Shown here: positions 60,581-64,000 of the stretch, piece after piece | Position numbering within the stretch: position 1 is the first letter of the stretch | Layout of the letters: the number at the start of each line of letters is the position of its first letter | From: Flavobacterium sp. 1355 | GTDB lineage: Bacteria; Bacteroidota; Bacteroidia; Flavobacteriales; Flavobacteriaceae | Direction: 5' to 3' | Assembly (NCBI RefSeq): GCF_017833415.1 | Contig: NZ_JAFICC010000002.1 | Location: forward strand, 351,226 to 415,225 | Length of the DNA stretch: 64,000 nucleotides | Program-made: the position numbers and the translations under genes | The notes under the pieces: model-generated | What the model was told of the DNA's origin: nothing | The model's database searches: none | Seen by the model: only the letters and a program-made list of their open reading frames with translations

Positions 60581-60856
60581 CTACGCATTCATGATTTTCT
60601 TGCAGGCATTATTAATTTCCAGATCAGAAAAAGAACCAATCGTATCTGCCAACATTTTACTTGTCCTGATACAACTTATCATTTTGATTCTAAAATCTTG
60701 ATAATCGCCCATTTCGGTTAGTAGAAGTGCCTCAAATATTTCGGACAAATACTCTGGTTGATCTCTAAAATCATCTTCAAACCAAAGGTCTGAAAGAAAT
60801 TTTGCCATTGCTGTCAATACAGCCGTTTCTGGTGTTTTTTGATTTTCTGTTTGCAT
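60581..60856 (-). CDS. Hypothetical protein
   Basis: This is a 91-residue soluble helical protein of unknown function, starting at ATG 60856 (MQTENQKTPET). No signal peptide or motif is seen. The leader upstream contains a structured element at 60880-61013, which may be part of its transcript. It ends 11 bp before twin-palindrome copy 2. Translation is supported by the open frame and its position, but confidence is moderate. Confidence 0.6.
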   Translation of the reverse strand: MQTENQKTPETAVLTAMAKFLSDLWFEDDFRDQPEYLSEIFEALLLTEMGDYQDFRIKMISCIRTSKMLADTIGSFSDLEINNACKKIMNA

Positions 60857-60879
60857 ATTAGAAAATATTAGATACACGA

Positions 60880-61013
60880 ATACCACGCTTAAGGTGTGCA
60901 AACATTCCAAGGAATAATTTTAGGCGGTTTCCCGTTCCCTTCACCATGACGTGGTATACGCTTATGTTAACTTAAATAAGTTTAAGGATTTCTCCTTGGT
61001 AGTAATGTTTGCA
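60880..61013. ncRNA. Candidate structured RNA or mobile miniature element
   Basis: A 10-bp perfect stem (TGCAAACATT 60897-60906 with 61004-61013) continues as a second 7-bp stem (CCAAGGA 60907-60913 with TCCTTGG 60993-60999) after a 4-base bulge. Inside, AACTTAAATAAGTT (60969-60982) is a palindrome, and on the minus strand there are two GAAA-loop hairpins (AAGGA-GAAA-TCCTT and CGG-GAAA-CCG). ATACCACG (60880-60887) pairs with CGTGGTAT (60950-60957) outside the stem, giving pseudoknot potential. It does not match a riboswitch class I know. Confidence 0.45.
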
Positions 61014-61068
61014 AGACAAACGTACAACTAAAAAATTAAAGTATGTAAGAAAAATACTTTTGTTTTTT

Positions 61069-61142
61069 CCTGCAAGGTTTTTTTCAACCTTGTAGGTATT
61101 CCAATATATTTAAACCTACAAGGTTGAAAAAAACCTTGCAGG
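61069..61142. repeat. Twin-palindrome intergenic element, copy 3
   Basis: 28-bp palindromes at 61069-61096 and 61115-61142 begin CCTGCAAGG and CCTACAAGG. The whole element is also one long inverted repeat with 29-bp perfect arms (61069-61097 and 61114-61142) around 16 bases. It lies 28 bp after the end of metG. Confidence 0.88.
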
Positions 61143-61170
61143 AGACTGAGTACAAAAAATAATAAAAGGA

Positions 61171-63225
61171 TTAATTTACCGTTTCGCCATTCGGAGCATC
61201 AGCATCCGGATTGATGAAGACTAATTTTCCTTCGGCATTTGTTGTCATCAAAATCATTCCCTGACTTTCAACTCCGCGCAAAGCTCTTGGAGCTAAATTT
61301 GCTAATACAGAAACACGTTTTCCGATAATTTCTTCCGGCGAAAAGCTTTCAGCAATTCCAGAAACAATAGTACGAACGTCAATTCCGGTATCTACTTTAA
61401 GAACCAGAAGTTTGTTTGCTTTTGGCATTTTCTCAGCCTCAAGAATAGTTCCTACACGAATGTCCACTTTAGCGAAATCTTCAAACTGAATTAACTCTTT
61501 TTGTGGTTCCGGTTGTTTGTTTTCTGCAAGATTAGCGGTTTTTGTAGCTTCCAATTTATCTATTTGTTTTTGTATTTCTTCGTCTTCAATTTTAGCGAAA
61601 AGCAATTCTGCTTCACCAATTTTATGTTCCTGCGGAAACAAATTCCAATCCTGAAAATCCAAATTCCAACTTAAGTTGTCGATGTTTAGAATTTTAGAAA
61701 GTTTTTTTGCAGTAAAAGGTAAAAACGGTTCGGCCAAAACGCTTAAAGCAGCCGCAATTTGCAATGCCACATACATTTGAGTTTTTACACGTTCCGGATT
61801 GTCTTTCATTACTTTCCAAGGCTCTTCATCAGCAAGATATTTATTTCCTAAACGTGCTACATTCATCAATTCGCCCAAAGCTTCACGGAACCTGTAACGT
61901 TCTACCGAACTGGAAATCACGGCCGGATACGCTTTTAATTCGGCTAACGTTTGTTCGTCAACTTCTGAAAATTCGTTTGGTGCCGGAATAATTCCTTCGT
62001 AATATTTGTTGGTTAAAACCACAACACGATTAATGAAATTTCCAAAAATAGCAACCAATTCGTTGTTGTTTCTAGCCTGAAAATCTTTCCAGGTAAAATC
62101 GTTATCTTTTGTTTCCGGTGCGTTTGATGTTAAAGCATAACGCAAAACGTCTTGTTTCTCCGGAAATTCTTCTAAATATTCGTGTAACCAGACTGCCCAG
62201 TTTTTAGAAGTTGAAAGTTTATTTCCTTCCAGATTCAAAAACTCATTTGCAGGTACATTGTCCGGTAAAATGTAGCTTCCTTCGGCTTTTAGCATCGCAG
62301 GGAAAATGATGCAGTGAAAAACAATATTATCTTTCCCGATAAAGTGAACCAGTTTCGTTTCTTCATCTTTCCAGTACGGTTCCCAGTCTTTTCCTTCGCG
62401 CGCCGCCCATTCTTTGGTAGACGAAATATACCCGATAGGCGCATCAAACCAAACATATAGTTTTTTGCCTTCGGCACCTTCAACCGGAACATCAATTCCC
62501 CAGTCAAGATCACGCGTTACCGCACGAGGTTCTAATCCACCATCAACCCATGATTTAACTTGTCCGTAAACATTAGGTTTCCAGTCGCTTTTATGTCCGA
62601 CTAAAATCCATTCTGTAAGGAAATCAGTATATCTGTCTAAAGGTAAAAACCAGTGCTTTGTTGATTTTAAAATTGGAGTTTCTCCTGTAATCGTAGATTT
62701 TGGGTTAATTAAATCCGTTGCATTCAAAGTCGATCCGCATTTTTCGCACTGATCGCCGTACGCTTCCGGGTTGTCGCATTTTGGGCAAGTTCCTACTACA
62801 AAACGATCTGCCAAAAACTGATCTGCTTTTGCATCATACAATTGTTCTGTTACTTCTTCAATAAAATCACCGTTATCGTACAAAGTTCTGAAGAATTCCT
62901 GAGCCGTATCATGATGAATTTTAGCCGAAGTACGAGAATAATTATCAAATGAAATTCCGAAATCAGCAAATGATTTTCTTATAATTCCATCATATTTATC
63001 AATAACTTCTTGTGGGGTAACTCCTTCTTTTTTGGCTTTCATAGAAATTGCAACACCATGTTCATCGCTTCCGCAGATAAATGCAACATCTTTTCCTTGT
63101 AATCTTAAATATCTCGAATAAATATCTGCAGGCACGTAAACCCCAGCCAAATGCCCAATATGAATAGGTCCGTTGGTGTAAGGTAAAGCTGCCGTAATAG
63201 TATATCTCTTTGGATTTTGTATCAT
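61171..63225 (-). CDS. metG: Methionyl-tRNA synthetase
   Basis: This 684-residue class I aminoacyl-tRNA synthetase charges tRNA-Met. HIGH is at HIGHLAG, KMSKS appears as KLSTS in NKLSTSKNW, and a CxxC zinc site is present in [19 protein letters not shown]-terminal EMAP-type tRNA-binding domain (about 580-684) starts at [30 protein letters not shown] -7 element TATTTTTG lies on the minus strand at 63245-63252. The CTCAAT/ATTGAG hairpin just upstream of the ATG may affect initiation. Confidence 0.96.
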   Translation of the reverse strand: MIQNPKRYTITAALPYTNGPIHIGHLAGVYVPADIYSRYLRLQGKDVAFICGSDEHGVAISMKAKKEGVTPQEVIDKYDGIIRKSFADFGISFDNYSRTSAKIHHDTAQEFFRTLYDNGDFIEEVTEQLYDAKADQFLADRFVVGTCPKCDNPEAYGDQCEKCGSTLNATDLINPKSTITGETPILKSTKHWFLPLDRYTDFLTEWILVGHKSDWKPNVYGQVKSWVDGGLEPRAVTRDLDWGIDVPVEGAEGKKLYVWFDAPIGYISSTKEWAAREGKDWEPYWKDEETKLVHFIGKDNIVFHCIIFPAMLKAEGSYILPDNVPANEFLNLEGNKLSTSKNWAVWLHEYLEEFPEKQDVLRYALTSNAPETKDNDFTWKDFQARNNNELVAIFGNFINRVVVLTNKYYEGIIPAPNEFSEVDEQTLAELKAYPAVISSSVERYRFREALGELMNVARLGNKYLADEEPWKVMKDNPERVKTQMYVALQIAAALSVLAEPFLPFTAKKLSKILNIDNLSWNLDFQDWNLFPQEHKIGEAELLFAKIEDEEIQKQIDKLEATKTANLAENKQPEPQKELIQFEDFAKVDIRVGTILEAEKMPKANKLLVLKVDTGIDVRTIVSGIAESFSPEEIIGKRVSVLANLAPRALRGVESQGMILMTTNAEGKLVFINPDADAPNGETVN

Positions 63226-63289
63226 AACTCAATTTTATTGAGTGCAAAAATAAGCAATAGAATTGAGATTTTGTTATTGTACGGAGATT

Positions 63290-63520
63290 CGCAGAGATTT
63301 TCGCAGCGATTAGTTGAATTTTTTTAATCTCGCAAAGTCGCAAAGTCGCGAAGTTTTAAATTAATGCCACAGATTAAAGGATTAAAAGGATTTTTTAATT
63401 AATCTGCTCCATCTGCTGAATCTGCGTGAAACAAAAACTTTGCGAGATTCTTTTAAGGCAATCAAATAAAAAAACTTAGCGTATCTCTGCGAAACCTTCG
63501 TGCATCTCGTGAAACAACTC
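63290..63520. repeat. Mirrored TCGCAAAG word repeat upstream of metG
   Basis: AATCTCGCAAAGT (63326-63338) and its perfect complement ACTTTGCGAGATT (63437-63449) enclose GATTAAAGGATTAAAAGG and TCTGCTCCATCTGCTGAATCTGCG words. More CGCAGAG/CTCTGCG words lie outside these arms. No open frame is present, so this is another member of the intergenic word-repeat class. Confidence 0.7.
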
Positions 63521-63611
63521 CATAAAATAGAACCAGTTTAAACTACGTTTGAGACTCACAAATAAGGATATATTTTGCAACCTTTGCCCTGAAAAAAACA
63601 AAAACAATCTT

Positions 63612-63839
63612 ATGAGCAAGACAAAACTTATCATCAATAAAAACGGATCTATAAAAATCGAAGGTGATTTTGAAATCATGGATTCAGAAGGAACAGTTTA
63701 CGGACTACATGGTAGATCTGCACTAGGCCTTTGCCGTTGCGGATTATCTGCAAACAAACCTTTCTGCGATGGAGGACACCGTAATAATTTTGAACACGAT
63801 TCTATTGCGTTTGACTTACCACCTATGAAAACGAATTAA
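63612..63839 (+). CDS. CDGSH iron-sulfur domain protein
   Basis: This is a 75-residue CDGSH protein that binds a [2Fe-2S] cluster through three cysteines and one histidine: Cys41 and Cys43 in CRCG, and Cys52 and His56 in CDGGH. The family SH is replaced by GH but the ligands are intact. The ATG at 63612 (MSKTKLIINK) is preferred; the frame opens at 63549 with an atypical leader. It likely serves redox or cluster transfer in the cytoplasm. Confidence 0.92.
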   Translation: MSKTKLIINKNGSIKIEGDFEIMDSEGTVYGLHGRSALGLCRCGLSANKPFCDGGHRNNFEHDSIAFDLPPMKTN

Positions 63840-63862
63840 GAAATCGGTTTTCTGACTTCAAT

Positions 63863-63894
63863 AAAAAAGCTGCATTCTTTGATGCAGCTTTTTT
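63863..63894 (+). terminator. Terminator after the CDGSH gene
   Basis: AAAAAAGCTGCAT and ATGCAGCTTTTTT form a 13-bp stem with a 6-base loop and a long T-run. It ends just before the putative IS end. Confidence 0.9.
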
Positions 63895-63907
63895 TTTATA
63901 ATTTCTG

Positions 63908-64000
63908 TCTAGTCCTGAAATAGCGATACACAAAAAGTATCATTATGGAAAAAGATCAAGAATTACGCTATATAAAGCGTACACAAAAAGACTACACTAT
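63908..64000 (+). mobile_element. Left end of a probable IS3-type insertion sequence
   Basis: A gene opens at ATG 63945 and runs off the right edge: MEKDQELRYIKRTQKDYT. This N-terminus resembles OrfA of IS3-family transposases in Bacteroidota. TGTCTAGTCCTGAAATAGCG at 63908 could be the terminal repeat of the element, starting a few bases after the terminator T-run. Only the first 18 codons are present, so the assignment is provisional. Confidence 0.5.

Noticed and set aside
60880..61013. Cobalamin, TPP, SAM or SRP-type RNA
   Set aside because: The conserved boxes of these classes were not found; only general RNA-like folding is supported.

Overview
This window looks like chromosome of a Flavobacterium-like bacterium (phylum Bacteroidota). 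The DNA is AT-rich. The window carries the gliding-motility lipoprotein gldH, a secreted metalloprotease with a Por-type (T9SS) C-terminal sorting domain, a TonB receptor with a carboxypeptidase-like N-terminal domain, and a spore-maturation A/B fusion. Several promoters fit the Bacteroidota pattern TTG-N18-20-TAnnTTTG, and Shine-Dalgarno sequences are mostly absent. About 64 protein genes can be supported. I saw no rRNA, tRNA or CRISPR array.

Layout. 1-7.2 kb is a heme island: hemE (cut by the left edge), hemD, hemC and hemA run leftward, and an AraC-type regulator, a small unknown gene, hemH and hemJ run rightward. A GxxExxY nuclease-like gene framed by two hairpin repeats sits between hemC and hemA. 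7.3-11.2 kb holds a sensor kinase, an enoyl-CoA hydratase and small unknown genes. 11.3-18.2 kb is a metal-homeostasis block: a DtxR/MntR regulator, an Nramp transporter fused to a universal-stress domain, a Zur-like repressor, a MerC-like membrane protein, a flavoprotein reductase and a TonB receptor, with recognisable operators. 18.3-21.2 kb has a secreted thioredoxin, a lycopene-cyclase-like enzyme, an ArsR regulator and a bacilliredoxin. 21.4-24.4 kb is a probable tRNA wobble-uridine hydroxylation operon (trhO, trhP, ferredoxin). 25.6-29.7 kb is ricT-gldH-PBP1A. 29.9-31.5 kb holds the two subunits of a CoA transferase. 33.4-36.2 kb is the M4 protease. 36.2-41.0 kb has DNA polymerase IV, a PAS protein, fumarase, a lipoprotein and a REP-associated transposase.

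41.1-41.7 kb is an array of palindromes in 157-bp units next to that transposase. 41.7-54.6 kb is mainly housekeeping, repair and hydrolase genes. 54.6-64 kb has ferritin, an OmpA-family porin, a chloramphenicol-acetyltransferase-like gene coupled to a HAD phosphatase, an EamA transporter, metG, a CDGSH iron-sulfur protein and the start of what is probably an insertion sequence.

The most distinctive content is between genes. There are several families of intergenic hairpins: twin palindromes of 74-75 bp in three copies, the 157-bp array, hairpins flanking the GxxExxY gene, and word-like mirrored repeats. There is a mirror-image pair of divergent promoters with two matching operators at zur/merC, a shared DtxR-type box at mntH and the TonB receptor, and a potentially structured, pseudoknot-capable element at 60.88-61.01 kb.
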